NCBI RefSeq assembly: GCF_021353265.1
Contig: NZ_JAJTWU010000008.1
Span: forward strand, 144,717 to 208,716
Reading direction: 5' to 3'
DNA length: 64,000 nucleotides
Origin: Pelomonas cellulosilytica
GTDB taxonomy: Bacteria; Pseudomonadota; Gammaproteobacteria; Burkholderiales; Burkholderiaceae_C
Both the position numbers and the translations under genes were made by a program. The notes under the pieces were generated by a model, which did not search any database, was not told the origin of the DNA, and was given only the letters and a program-made list of their open reading frames with translations. Positions 9,170 through 19,565 of the stretch are shown piece after piece (position 1 is the stretch's first letter; the number at the start of each line of letters is the position of its first letter).

Positions 9170-10636
9170 ATGCCTATGACCGCCTCCCATCGCCTGACGT
9201 TGGCTCAGGACCGGCTGCTCGTCGCCAATGACCTCGACATCCAAAATGTGCAGGAAGGCCTGTCCGGCCTGTGGGCAAGGGGTGCGGACTATGGTGACCT
9301 CTATTTCGAGTTGACGACCCGTGACTCCTGGTCGTTGGAACGCAGCAAGGTGGCGCGCGCGGCTTTCTCCATCTCGCAAGGCGTGGGCGCACGCGCCGTG
9401 AACGGTGACAACACCGCCTTTGCCTATTCCAGCGACATCAGCAGCAAGTCGATCACGGCCATTACCGCCGCGGCCCGGTCAATGCAGGCCCTTGGCCAGG
9501 ATGCGGGCGCGACGGGGCGGGGCGTGGAGATTGCCGGCGTGCCGCGCGATGCAAGTGCCTATGGAACTCTCGAGGCGGCGGGCGGCATGGACAGCATCCA
9601 GAAAGTGGCGATCCTTCAAAGGCTCGACCAGATGACTCGTGCCATGGATGCGCGGATCACAGAGGTTTCGGCCACATTGTCGGTCGAGGACTCGACCGTG
9701 CTGGTGGCGGCCTCCGACGGTACGCTGGCCGGCGATATCCGACCGCTGGTCCGATTGGACCTGTCGGTCGTCGCCGAGAGCAGCGTCAAGCGCTCATCGG
9801 GTTCAGCGGGCGCCGGCGGACGGTTCGCGCTGAGCGAGATCACCGAGGACCGGCTCGAGAAGATGGCGCAAAAGGCCACCTCGATCGCGCTCACGAATCT
9901 GGAGGCCAAACCCTCGCCCGCGGGCGAGATGACCGTGGTGCTGGGTTCGGGCTTTCCGGGGGTGTTGCTGCACGAAGCCATCGGGCACGGCCTGGAAGGC
10001 GACTTCCACCGCAAGCGGGAATCGGTGTTCAACGGCCTGATGGGGGAGCGGATCGCCTCGGCCGGCGTCAATGTGTTCGACGACGCGACGTTGCCCAACG
10101 CGCGCGGCTCACTCAATGTCGACGACGAGGGCGTGATCGGGCAGCGAACATTGCTGATTGAGGATGGTCGCCTGGTCGGGTTGATGCAGGACAAGACCAG
10201 CGCCCGGATCATGCGCGAAGCCGCGACGGGCAATGGGCGCCGTCAGTCTTATTCGGATCTGCCGATGACCCGCATGACCAACACCTTCCTGGAGGCAGGT
10301 CCTTACGACCCACAGGAGATCATCGCATCGGTCCGCCATGGCATCTATGCCGTCGAGTTCAGTGGCGGCACCGTCGACATCACGTCAGGTCAGTTCAATT
10401 TCTCGGCGGAAAAGGCCTTCCTGATCGAGAACGGCAGGGTGACGGCGCCCATCGAAGGAGCCACGCTGATTGGCGTGGGCAACCAGACGCTCAAGTCCAT
10501 TTCGATGATTGGCAACGACCTGGCGTTGGATGCCGGCGTGGCGACTTGTGGCAAGAACGGCCAGATGGTGCCGGTGGGCGTGGGCCAGCCGACGATCCGG
10601 ATCGATAACGTCGTCGTGGGCGGCGCGGAGGGTTAA
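9170..10636 (+). CDS. tldD: TldD family zinc metalloprotease
   Basis: This 488-residue protein is the catalytic TldD subunit. The zinc-binding HEAIGH lies at residues 268-273 in the stretch GVLLHEAIGHGLEGDF, and the family C-terminal region with CGKNGQMVPVGVGQPT is present. With PmbA it should form the TldDE peptidase in the cytoplasm, threading unfolded peptides into a central chamber. It begins 32 bp after pmbA, and trxB follows 3 bp after its stop. An alternative ATG at 9176 is two codons in. The tldE-tldD adjacency is itself unusual for Proteobacteria, where the housekeeping genes are often unlinked, which fits a dedicated locus. Confidence 0.92.
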   Translation: MPMTASHRLTLAQDRLLVANDLDIQNVQEGLSGLWARGADYGDLYFELTTRDSWSLERSKVARAAFSISQGVGARAVNGDNTAFAYSSDISSKSITAITAAARSMQALGQDAGATGRGVEIAGVPRDASAYGTLEAAGGMDSIQKVAILQRLDQMTRAMDARITEVSATLSVEDSTVLVAASDGTLAGDIRPLVRLDLSVVAESSVKRSSGSAGAGGRFALSEITEDRLEKMAQKATSIALTNLEAKPSPAGEMTVVLGSGFPGVLLHEAIGHGLEGDFHRKRESVFNGLMGERIASAGVNVFDDATLPNARGSLNVDDEGVIGQRTLLIEDGRLVGLMQDKTSARIMREAATGNGRRQSYSDLPMTRMTNTFLEAGPYDPQEIIASVRHGIYAVEFSGGTVDITSGQFNFSAEKAFLIENGRVTAPIEGATLIGVGNQTLKSISMIGNDLALDAGVATCGKNGQMVPVGVGQPTIRIDNVVVGGAEG

Positions 10637-11611
<975 letters not shown>

Positions 11612-11658
11612 AGACCCCGCCGGCCCCCTCAGGGGTGCACGGCACACAAGGAAAACAC

Positions 11659-11994
11659 ATGTCCCTCCTCAAGATCACCACCGCCGACCGATTCGAGGAC
11701 GACGTGCTCAGCGCGTCGATTCCGGTTCTGATTGACTTTCATGCCGTCTGGTGCGGCCCATGCAAGGCCTCCGTGCCCGCGCTGGAAGACGCGGCGCGCG
11801 AGTTCGAGGGCGAGATCGCCTTCGTCAAGGTCGACATCGAGCAAGAGCCCAAGCTCGCAGAGACCTACGGCGTGCGAAGCGTGCCGACCTTCATCCTGAT
11901 CAAGGACCGAGAAGAAGTGGAGCGCTTCATCGGCCAGGCCTCGCGCGGCAAGCTGGCATCGGTGCTCGAACCCTATGCCGGGGGCGGCCAATGA
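11659..11994 (+). CDS. Thioredoxin (first copy)
   Basis: This 111-residue classical thioredoxin has WCGPCK (Cys32 and Cys35) and the cis-proline loop SVPTF. It has no signal peptide, so it works in the cytoplasm and is the natural electron acceptor of the adjacent TrxB. The ATG at 11659 is preferred over an in-frame one at 11635 because it gives the normal thioredoxin N-terminus (MSLLKITTADRF). Its stop overlaps the start of the next, unknown gene by 4 bp, so the two products are probably made in fixed ratio. Confidence 0.93.
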   Translation: MSLLKITTADRFEDDVLSASIPVLIDFHAVWCGPCKASVPALEDAAREFEGEIAFVKVDIEQEPKLAETYGVRSVPTFILIKDREEVERFIGQASRGKLASVLEPYAGGGQ

Positions 11995-12851
11995 CCACCT
12001 ATCGTGCCTTTGGCAATGACGCCACCAAGCAGGCTTTGAGGGCCGAGATCCGCACCAGGGGGCCGGTGTACGCCGCGTGGCTGACCACAGCGTCGATCGA
12101 GGGCGATCTGACACCGATCTCGCGGGACTATGGCCTGCACCCGGCGCTGGCCCGGCTGCTGCCTGCGCTGGGCGCCTTTGGCGAGGGCGAAGAAGCGCCC
12201 GCGTTCTATGACGCGTTGCTGGATGCCATCCCAGTCGGCGCCGAGACGGGCAACATCGCGCGCAGAGCGGTGCTTCTGGCCTGGACAGACCCCGTCTATG
12301 GCCGGGCTCAACGCGTCACGGGCGGTGCGGTGCTCGAGGCCTGCGAGGCCGTCATCGGCCTGGTGCGCCAGTCTTTGACCGTGTCGGTGGACAAGCAGAC
12401 CTGGCGGGCGGCGCGCGCGAAGCTGGCGCAGGTCAAGCGCGAAGCATCCGCGCCGGAGAAGGTGGATCTGGTGCTGTCGCTGGCCTGGGATCTTGAGCAG
12501 GCGCCCGGCGCTGTGCAGGATGCGATGGTGGCCTGGACGACGCAGCTGACCGCCGAAGCCGAGGCGGCCGATGAAGATCAGTTCACCGCGGCCGAAGCGG
12601 CGCTGTTCAAGGCGACGATGGATCGCATCAATGAAGAGATCATCGCCACCGTCAGCGACGACAGTGACGCTGAGTTTTCCTACGAAGCGTTCCTGGAAGA
12701 AGTGAACAAACGCTGGGCCGCTGACCCGGCCGGCCAACCCCTGAAGGTGCGAGCGCTGGCTCGGCAGGCTCGCGTCAAAGCCAAGCTTGCCATCTGGCGT
12801 AGCGTTATCCAGCAGAAGGTCCTGGAGGACGGGCGAGCGCTGGCCGTGTAA
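11991..12851 (+). CDS. Unknown protein coupled to thioredoxin (partner 1)
   Basis: I do not recognise this 286-residue protein. It has no signal peptide or membrane segment, looks mostly alpha-helical, and has an acidic C-terminal third rich in D and E (for example DDSDAEFSYEAFLEE). The start ATG at 11991 overlaps the thioredoxin stop (ATGA). Its N-terminus (TYRAFGNDATKQ) and a central stretch (LDAIPVGAETGNIARRAVLLAW, then W-R-A-A-R-A) resemble the protein encoded at 18567-19565 (QYCAFKGDPAHK, LDAIAVGADLGDVV, W-R-T-L-R-A). I infer distant paralogues. Operon position suggests a thioredoxin-dependent or peptide-handling role, but no function can be assigned. Confidence 0.8.
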   Translation: MTTYRAFGNDATKQALRAEIRTRGPVYAAWLTTASIEGDLTPISRDYGLHPALARLLPALGAFGEGEEAPAFYDALLDAIPVGAETGNIARRAVLLAWTDPVYGRAQRVTGGAVLEACEAVIGLVRQSLTVSVDKQTWRAARAKLAQVKREASAPEKVDLVLSLAWDLEQAPGAVQDAMVAWTTQLTAEAEAADEDQFTAAEAALFKATMDRINEEIIATVSDDSDAEFSYEAFLEEVNKRWAADPAGQPLKVRALARQARVKAKLAIWRSVIQQKVLEDGRALAV

Positions 12852-12910
12852 TACGGTTTTGCTAGCCCCAGCAGGCGGTCCGGCGGACAGGCGGGCCGAT
12901 CTCCGAACGT

Positions 12911-13822
12911 ATGTCAGTGATGCCCTCCATCATCGCCGCAGTCTTCGACAGCAACTTTCGCGGTTCACGCGAAGGTGAGGGCTGGCGTATCAGCAGCGTT
13001 CCACGTGACGTCGCGACCGTCTGCCACATCACCACGGGCGCGTTCGCCTGCTCCACCGAAGGTGTCACGAGCGCGGATGGCGGAGGCTTCTGCACGCACA
13101 TCGTCTTCTTGCGTGCCGGAAAGCTGACGGTGGATCAGCACGCCCATCAGCACAGGCTGGTGGCGGGTGACATCTTTGTGGCCTGCGGATGGCAGCCCAT
13201 GGCGCTGGCCGGAACGGGCAGGGTGGACATGCTTGTCATCACGCTGCCCGGCTGGTGGTCGATGCAGCGGTTCCTGGACAACTACCAGATCCTGCCGGAG
13301 CTCTACATCCCCGCAGCGTACTTTGCTGCTCCGATCATTGGCGACCTGGCCCAGCTGATCCTCGACCTCGACGAGAGCGACGCGCTCGCGGCGCCGCAGG
13401 CGTTGACGATGCTCGGGGACCTGCTGCGCACCGCGCTGGCCGCGGGCGCCAAGGCCGATCGCATCATTCCGCGGGCGCGTGGACGAATGGGGGAGATTCT
13501 GTGGTTCATCGCCCAGAATCTGGAGAAGCGGGGGCTCTCCGCCCCGGATGCGGCGAAGAGTCTGAAATGCTCGGTCCGTACGATCTACAACACCTGCGCG
13601 TCGCATGGCACGAGCTTCAGTGCCTTGGTCACGGAGACCCGACTCGTTGCCGCACAGTACCAGCTCATCCGGACCAACGACCGCATTTCGCAGATTGCCT
13701 ATGAAGTGGGGTTTTCGAGCCTTTCCCACTTCTCGCGGCTGTTCCGGGCGCGGTTTGGCGTCACGGCCAAGGCGATGGCCGCCGGCAACCGCGCGGAAGT
13801 CATCGCAAGTCGCTCCGCCTGA
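12911..13822 (+). CDS. AraC-family transcriptional regulator
   Basis: This 303-residue regulator has a C-terminal double helix-turn-helix AraC domain at about residues 200-295, with the second helix pattern RISQIAYEVGFSSLSHFSRLFRARFGVT. Its N-terminal half looks like a cupin-type sensor (FLRAGKLTVDQHAHQHRLVAGDIFVA). It is the last gene of the rightward operon, 59 bp after the unknown gene, and faces the leftward TonB receptor gene. It probably controls one or both operons of this locus. The ATG at 12911 was chosen; a second at 12920 is possible, and neither has a strong Shine-Dalgarno. Confidence 0.9.
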   Translation: MSVMPSIIAAVFDSNFRGSREGEGWRISSVPRDVATVCHITTGAFACSTEGVTSADGGGFCTHIVFLRAGKLTVDQHAHQHRLVAGDIFVACGWQPMALAGTGRVDMLVITLPGWWSMQRFLDNYQILPELYIPAAYFAAPIIGDLAQLILDLDESDALAAPQALTMLGDLLRTALAAGAKADRIIPRARGRMGEILWFIAQNLEKRGLSAPDAAKSLKCSVRTIYNTCASHGTSFSALVTETRLVAAQYQLIRTNDRISQIAYEVGFSSLSHFSRLFRARFGVTAKAMAAGNRAEVIASRSA

Positions 13823-13848
13823 GGGCCGTGCGAGCCGAGGATAGGGTA

Positions 13849-13883
13849 GCGCCCGCGCGGACCGTGTGGTCCGACGCGGGCGC
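13849..13883. terminator. Bidirectional terminator-like hairpin between convergent operons
   Basis: The sequence between the AraC stop (13822) and the TonB receptor stop (13896) forms a 15-bp stem with one bulged A. The left arm is 13849-13863, the loop GTGT is 13864-13867 and the right arm is 13868-13883. T-runs are weak on both sides. Its place between two facing genes supports a shared terminator. Confidence 0.65.
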
Positions 13884-13895
13884 GTTCGCTTTGCG

Positions 13896-16742
13896 TCAGA
13901 AGTGCTTGCGCACGGACAGTGTGTAGCGACGCAGACGCGGATCGAGATACGACGTCGCGCCAACGCTGTAGGCGATGGCGCTGCTGATCGTCGGCCCCTG
14001 GTTGTTGAACAGGTTGTTCACGGCAAAGGTGATGTCAGTGCCGCGCAGGATGCCGCCCGCGGCGAAGAAGTCATAGCTCACGTAAGCGTCGTGATAAAGC
14101 TGGCTCGACACTTTGCCGGCGCCCTGCCACATCTCCCACTGTTTGCAGGAAAAGTCGGAAAGCGTGGACTGGCAGGTCCGATAGCTGCCGTAGTACTGGG
14201 CGTTCCATCCAGCACTCCAGGCGTCACTGCTCCAGTCGACGCCAATGTTGCCCCGCCATTTCAGTGGGCCATCGGAGAAACCGGCACGATCGACCGCCGG
14301 AACGCCGGGCGTCGTGCTGCGGCTCAGCTCCTTCGTATGGGTGGCCGCCGCGTGCAAGCGCAGCTGGCCCAGCGCGTCATTGGTCAATGTGTATTCGGCC
14401 TGGAGGTCGAAGGCCTTGAGCCGGCTGCTTGCCACATTGAACAGCGTCGAGTCGATCTGCGTGATCGGACCAGGCAGTCCGCCCGAACCCGGCCCGCGAA
14501 CGATGCGCCCCGGGAACGCGTCTTCGCTGTCGATGAAGAAGTTCAGCGGCAGCTTGCTGACCTCATCGGTCTTGCGGATGTCTGTGTAATCTACCGACAC
14601 GCGCAGTCCCGGCATGATGCGCGGCGTCAGGATCACGCCCATTGAGGTGCTCTTCGACTTTTCCGGCCTGAGCGACGAGCTGCCGCCGGCGAGCACCGTC
14701 AGCGGCCCGGGAATGAGCGCGTTGCCCAGTTTCGGATCACGCAAGTCAAGCAGCGAGATGAGGAATGATGGGAACAGTGTCGGTGCTGAGCTGCGGATCT
14801 GCCCGAGGTCAGGGGGCAGGAAGCCCGTGCCACGGCTGGCGCGCAACGTGATGTCGCGCGTTGGCGCATAGCGCAGGCCCAGCGTATTGCTGGTGGAGCC
14901 AAAGCTGTTGACCGTGGCCGTTTGAGGTGGGAACGGGCCGCTCGCGCTGTCGACCTCGATAGACGATCCCGAATATTCGGTCCGGTAGCCATCGTGGCGA
15001 ACCGAGACCATCAGTTCCAGCAGGTTCGCAAACGGAACGTCGTTGCGGGCCGAAATGACCGGCGCGCGGAGCTCCAGATACTGGGAGTCGACCTTCCGGC
15101 GGGCTTCAGGCGTCCAGCGGAACGTGCTGGCGCCACCCGTGTCACTGGTGTTCACTGAATCGTCGCTGGTTTCATCGCGTCGTTCCAGAAGGGCGGTGGC
15201 GGTCAGCTTGCCGCCTGGAAGATCAACGACCGGACCGCTCAGCCGCAGCGACAGCGTCTTCAGGGTGTTGCCCATGTCACCGCTCTGCTTGAAGAGCGAT
15301 AACAGAGATTCCGCGTTGCTCAGAGGCGAGGCAAGAAGATCGCGGAACACCGCAGCCTGAAGTGTCTCGTCCGCGGCCGGTGACGCGGCCCCGAGGACCG
15401 TGCTGTTGGTGCTGGAACTGGTGCTGCGCAGCCAGCCATAGTCCACCACGGCGCTCCATTGGTGAGGAAGCCGCGCAATGGCGCCGGCATAGACCCGGGT
15501 ATTCGTCAGCGACTGTCTTTGCGTCTGCTCGCTGGGCAGGGTGAGGTAGGAGAGCACATCCTGCTGGAATGGGTTCACCGATGCGCTGGCCGGCACATAC
15601 TGGAGGATCTGCGACGGCGACGAGAGGACGTCTCTGGAGTGGTCGCGCGCGAAGTCCACATACGCCTCGATGCCGGGGCTGAACTCGCGACGCGCATTGA
15701 CGGTGAATGTGTTGGTCTCGGGCGCGGACCAGATCGGCACGCCAGCTCTGTCGAATTGGAGCTGGCCCGCCTTGTCCGTCAGCGCCGCACCACCGTCGCT
15801 GGCAGCGCCCGTGTATTTGGCAGGAATGCTGGTGAACGCCGAGCCCAAGGAGGCACCGCTCTTGAGCTGCAACGACTGGGTGGAGCATGTGGTGCCGTCC
15901 TCGGTCGAGCAGATATTGGCGCCCCCCAGCATGACACTGGGATCGGTCGGATCGTTGCGCAGCTGCTGCTGCGCGCCCCGACGGGCAAAGTTTCTCTGCG
16001 TCGACAGCAGGAGGTTGCTGTTGGCATGCGACGCAGAGAACAGCACGCGCGTCTTGCCTTCTTCCAAAGAGAATCCGCCACTGATGCCCAGCCTGTTCTG
16101 GCCGACGCCACCATTGAACGCATTGCCGTAGCTGGCTTCGACGTCGAAGCCGGAATAGTCGCGCTTGAGGATGATGTTGATCACACCGCCTGTCGCGCCA
16201 CCGCCATAGATGCCACTCGCCGTCGCCGGCAGGATCTCGATGCGCTCAATCTGCGAGATCGAGATGCCGTTCAGGTTGGCTTGCCTGAAGGAATCACCCG
16301 TCGAGATGCTGGGAAGACGGCGCCCGTCGACCAGGATGAGGGTCTGGTCAGATCCGAGGCCACGCAGGTCGATGCGTCCTTCAGGAGAGACCTGGGGGCC
16401 TAGCTGCGGGTTCGTGGTTTGCTGCGCATTCATCGGTAGATTGGCCTGCAGGAAGCCTTCTATCGTCTGTGCGCCGCTCTTGGCAATCTGCTCCGCATCG
16501 AACACCACGTAGGGTTGGATGTCATCGCGGTTGCGGCGAATGTCCATGTTGAGTGTGCGCTTGCCGCGCACCAGGATCACAGGCATCACTTCGTCGGCGG
16601 TGCGCCCGTCGGCGTCGGCCTTCGACTTGGTCGTACTGGCCTGATCCTGCGCATGCACCGTCGCGCACAGCGCCATTCCCATGGCCAGATTTCCCAATCC
16701 CATCAGCGTCCGAAGACGTCCGCCTTTAACGACAAATCTCAT
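13896..16742 (-). CDS. TonB-dependent receptor of the thioredoxin/TldDE locus
   Basis: This outer-membrane receptor has about 948 residues: a signal peptide (LAMGMALCATVHAQ), a plug with RGLGSDQTLILVDGRRLPS and the IERIEILPATASGIYGGGATGGVINIIL signature, and a barrel ending in a C-terminal Phe (TLSVRKHF). The ATG at 16742 is preferred because AGAGG lies 9 bp upstream; ATG 16751 is also in frame. It is the last gene of the leftward operon, 22 bp after the SbmA/BacA-like transporter gene. That pairing suggests one ligand crossing both membranes. Unlike the receptor at 1037 it has no carbohydrate neighbours; a peptide or cofactor ligand is inferred. Confidence 0.9.
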   Translation of the reverse strand: MRFVVKGGRLRTLMGLGNLAMGMALCATVHAQDQASTTKSKADADGRTADEVMPVILVRGKRTLNMDIRRNRDDIQPYVVFDAEQIAKSGAQTIEGFLQANLPMNAQQTTNPQLGPQVSPEGRIDLRGLGSDQTLILVDGRRLPSISTGDSFRQANLNGISISQIERIEILPATASGIYGGGATGGVINIILKRDYSGFDVEASYGNAFNGGVGQNRLGISGGFSLEEGKTRVLFSASHANSNLLLSTQRNFARRGAQQQLRNDPTDPSVMLGGANICSTEDGTTCSTQSLQLKSGASLGSAFTSIPAKYTGAASDGGAALTDKAGQLQFDRAGVPIWSAPETNTFTVNARREFSPGIEAYVDFARDHSRDVLSSPSQILQYVPASASVNPFQQDVLSYLTLPSEQTQRQSLTNTRVYAGAIARLPHQWSAVVDYGWLRSTSSSTNSTVLGAASPAADETLQAAVFRDLLASPLSNAESLLSLFKQSGDMGNTLKTLSLRLSGPVVDLPGGKLTATALLERRDETSDDSVNTSDTGGASTFRWTPEARRKVDSQYLELRAPVISARNDVPFANLLELMVSVRHDGYRTEYSGSSIEVDSASGPFPPQTATVNSFGSTSNTLGLRYAPTRDITLRASRGTGFLPPDLGQIRSSAPTLFPSFLISLLDLRDPKLGNALIPGPLTVLAGGSSSLRPEKSKSTSMGVILTPRIMPGLRVSVDYTDIRKTDEVSKLPLNFFIDSEDAFPGRIVRGPGSGGLPGPITQIDSTLFNVASSRLKAFDLQAEYTLTNDALGQLRLHAAATHTKELSRSTTPGVPAVDRAGFSDGPLKWRGNIGVDWSSDAWSAGWNAQYYGSYRTCQSTLSDFSCKQWEMWQGAGKVSSQLYHDAYVSYDFFAAGGILRGTDITFAVNNLFNNQGPTISSAIAYSVGATSYLDPRLRRYTLSVRKHF

Positions 16743-16764
16743 CTGCTTCATCCTCTGAAAAGGG

Positions 16765-18540
16765 TTAACTGATTGACGAACTGCTGACTCTGCCTCCCTC
16801 AATCCTCAGCAACTGCTGGTGAAAGGCCGAGACGCTTTCACGGTGAGCCACGGAGATGAGGGCTGCGTTGGGCAAATGGTTGACGATCGTTTGGTAGACC
16901 TTGGCTTCCGACTCGGCATCGAGAGCACTGGTGCCTTCATCGATGAACAGAAAGTCGGGCCGGCCCAGAATGGCGCGCGCTGCTGCAATCCGCTGTTGCT
17001 CGCCGGGCGAAAGGATGCGACTCCACGGCTGATAGTTGTGTAGATCCGGAATGAGCCGCTGCAGACCCAGCGCGTTCAGCAGCTCGATGTATTGCTCGTC
17101 GCTGTGGCGATCCGCCCCATGCGGATAGGCCATCAGGCTCGCGATCGATCCGTTGGGCATGTAGTTGCGCTGCGGGAGGAAGGCGACCGATGCATTGGCT
17201 GGCAGCTCCACGGACCCGCTGCCATACGGCCACAGACCGGCGATGCTGCGCAGCAGCGTGCTTTTCCCGGCGCCGGAAGTCCCTTGAACCAGCACGCGCG
17301 ATCCTGCTGCGACCTCCAGTCTGTCGAGCGTCACCATCGGCTTGCCATCCGGGAAGGTGATGGTCAAGTCATGAGCGGCAATGTGCGACGCCGGCCTTTC
17401 GCTGATGGCAATGCCACTGCCGAACGACTGCTGCGACAACGTGTCGTTCAGCAAGCGCAGACGCGCGATGGACGAGCGCCAGGTCGCGATCTCGGCGTAT
17501 TGCGTAATGAAGGCGCCGATGCCGTTGTAGACCTGGCTGAACGAGTTCCCCACAATCTGGATGTCGCCGATCTGCATGCGTCCGTCGAGCACGAACGGAA
17601 CGCATAGCAGGTAGGGCATCAGCATCAACAGGATGTCGGGAAGACCCGTGGCCACCGCGATCTTCATGTTGGCAAAGGTGTAGGTGCGCCAGTTCATGAC
17701 GATCAGCACGAACGTGTCGGCCAGCCGCCGACGTTCGAGAGGCGCTGCGCGGGCGAAGGCAATCGATTCGCCGTTTTCGCGGACAGCGTGCATCTCGGAG
17801 CGGAATTGCGCTTCGAGTCGCTGTCGAACGACTTCTGCCCGCGTCAACAACGCACCCACCCAATGCACGAGCGCGGTCATCGCCAGCGCGAAGCCAAAGG
17901 CGAGATAGACCAGCAGGCCGGGGATCGGCTCGTTGATGCCGATGGCGGGCATCACCAAGGGCGGTGAGAGCCGCCACAGCTGGCCCGTATAGAGGAACAC
18001 ACCGAACAGTGAAGCGAGGATCGATACGCCGATCAGCGTCAGCTTGTCGACGAACTGGTAGATGTCTTCCTGAATGCGCTGCTCGGGATAGTCGAGTTGC
18101 GCACGCCGCTCCAGGTGGAAGAAGTGGTTGCCATTCATCCACTTGTCCAGCAGCGTGGTGGTCAAGACCCGGCGCATGCGCATGCGAAGTGTCAGGCGCG
18201 ACCACGTGCCGATGGCGGCCAGGATGGTGGTCACGGCGCCGAACATCAGGATCTTGGTGATGATGTCCGGGATGACCGCCGCATTGTGTGCGGCCAGTGC
18301 GTTGATGATGTCCGAAAACGCCAGCTGCATCTTCAGGAAGAAGGACATCGCCAGCCCGCTGTGCGCGAACTGGTAGGCAATCAGCAGCGTGCCCATCAGC
18401 GGATCGGCCTTGACGTATTGCGCGATCAGCGATGCGCAGTACCGAAGATCGGCCCGCAAGGACTTGCCACCGCTTTCCGGCGGCATTTCGGTCTTCACTG
18501 CATCCGCTGCAGCGGGGTCTGTGATGGCGACGTCAGTCAT
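16765..18540 (-). CDS. SbmA/BacA-like ABC transporter (fused membrane and ATPase domains)
   Basis: This is a 591-residue half-transporter of the YddA/Rv1819c type. An SbmA/BacA-like membrane domain of about six segments (residues 30-350) is fused to an ATPase domain with Walker A GTSGAGKST, signature LSPGEQQR and Walker B FLFIDEGTSALD. Relatives carry peptides, cobalamin or bleomycin-like compounds across the inner membrane; SbmA itself imports microcin B17. ATG 18540 has a weak AGG 8 bp upstream. A GTG at 18570 overlaps the previous stop (GTGA) and would add ten residues. With TldDE and a TonB receptor beside it, peptide transport is the natural inference, but direction is not shown. Confidence 0.88.
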   Translation of the reverse strand: MTDVAITDPAAADAVKTEMPPESGGKSLRADLRYCASLIAQYVKADPLMGTLLIAYQFAHSGLAMSFFLKMQLAFSDIINALAAHNAAVIPDIITKILMFGAVTTILAAIGTWSRLTLRMRMRRVLTTTLLDKWMNGNHFFHLERRAQLDYPEQRIQEDIYQFVDKLTLIGVSILASLFGVFLYTGQLWRLSPPLVMPAIGINEPIPGLLVYLAFGFALAMTALVHWVGALLTRAEVVRQRLEAQFRSEMHAVRENGESIAFARAAPLERRRLADTFVLIVMNWRTYTFANMKIAVATGLPDILLMLMPYLLCVPFVLDGRMQIGDIQIVGNSFSQVYNGIGAFITQYAEIATWRSSIARLRLLNDTLSQQSFGSGIAISERPASHIAAHDLTITFPDGKPMVTLDRLEVAAGSRVLVQGTSGAGKSTLLRSIAGLWPYGSGSVELPANASVAFLPQRNYMPNGSIASLMAYPHGADRHSDEQYIELLNALGLQRLIPDLHNYQPWSRILSPGEQQRIAAARAILGRPDFLFIDEGTSALDAESEAKVYQTIVNHLPNAALISVAHRESVSAFHQQLLRIEGGRVSSSSIS

Positions 18541-18566
18541 TGTTTGCACCTGCTGCCGTGCGGCTG

Positions 18567-19565
18567 TCACGCGGCACTGGATGGGGTCGGTCCGGCGGTC
18601 TCGATCAGTCTTTGGAGGCTCTGCATGTGCCGGTGCAGCAAGCTGTCGGATTGCGACTGCGCCTGCGGCCTGGTGGCATTGAAGCGGGCCTGAACGTCCG
18701 CATGCATGAACGCGGTCACCGCCTGCTTCGTTTGCGGGTCACGGTCCAGCAGCGTTTCGGTGGGCAATTGCGACAGCTCGGGATCGCGCTGGGCGCGGAC
18801 CAGTTCTCGAAGCCCGACCAGCGACTTCATCAGGATGTCCCGGTCCTCGCTGGTGAGGAAAGGGGCGACAAGGAACTGCCGCACCTCCTTCATGAATAGC
18901 TGGAAGATCGCCACGAATTCAGGCGCGAGTCCTCGGACCGGCCAGGCCAGCGATTCGACCAACTCGCCGGCGGCGTAGCTCCATGGATCGCTGTCATCTT
19001 CAGCGGCCCGCATCGCGTCGGCTCGAAGGGTGCGCCATTCCTTGGGCGCCACGGGCTCGTCTCGCATCTCGCGCTCCCACAGGGCGAGGATGCGCTCACC
19101 GCACGCGCGCACCGCCGGGCGCACATGGGGGGCCATGACGAAATCGCGTGCCAGAACACCTGACAGGAAGCCGAGCATGAAGCGTGGCACCACATCCCCC
19201 AGGTCGGCCCCCACCGCAATGGCGTCCAGCCACTTCATCGCAAACGCCATCGTGGCATCGCTGCCGCTTATCGCCAGACCCGCAGGTTTGCTCTTGTCCT
19301 CGCTGAAGTCGACACCCGCATAGACGACGCCTTCACACAGCGTCGCAAGCTCCAACGGCAAGCCGGTTCGCTCGACGAACTCGTGCGGAACCTGCGTTTC
19401 GGCCAATGTTCCCGACAGTGAGACCATTCCGCCATCCGTCCGCCATTTCAGATAGGCGAGCGGAAAGGCTCGGCCTTCCGTCCATCTGGCACGGACGCGG
19501 CCCACCATCTCGGCCTTGTGCGCAGGATCGCCCTTGAATGCGCAGTACTGTGTGAGGCCGCTCAT
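18567..19565 (-). CDS. Unknown protein coupled to thioredoxin (partner 2)
   Basis: This 332-residue protein belongs to no family I recognise. It has no signal peptide and appears helical. It resembles partner 1 (11991-12851) at the N-terminus (QYCAFKGDPAHK) and in the middle (LDAIAVGADLGDVVPRFMLGFL followed by EWRTLRADAMRAAEDD). The start ATG at 19565 overlaps the thioredoxin stop by 4 bp, exactly as in the other pair, and its stop touches the ABC transporter start region. The repeated thioredoxin-partner arrangement is the strongest evidence that this is a real functional unit. Possible roles include a thioredoxin client enzyme, a peptide-binding adaptor or a peptide-modifying enzyme. Confidence 0.8.
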   Translation of the reverse strand: MSGLTQYCAFKGDPAHKAEMVGRVRARWTEGRAFPLAYLKWRTDGGMVSLSGTLAETQVPHEFVERTGLPLELATLCEGVVYAGVDFSEDKSKPAGLAISGSDATMAFAMKWLDAIAVGADLGDVVPRFMLGFLSGVLARDFVMAPHVRPAVRACGERILALWEREMRDEPVAPKEWRTLRADAMRAAEDDSDPWSYAAGELVESLAWPVRGLAPEFVAIFQLFMKEVRQFLVAPFLTSEDRDILMKSLVGLRELVRAQRDPELSQLPTETLLDRDPQTKQAVTAFMHADVQARFNATRPQAQSQSDSLLHRHMQSLQRLIETAGPTPSSAA

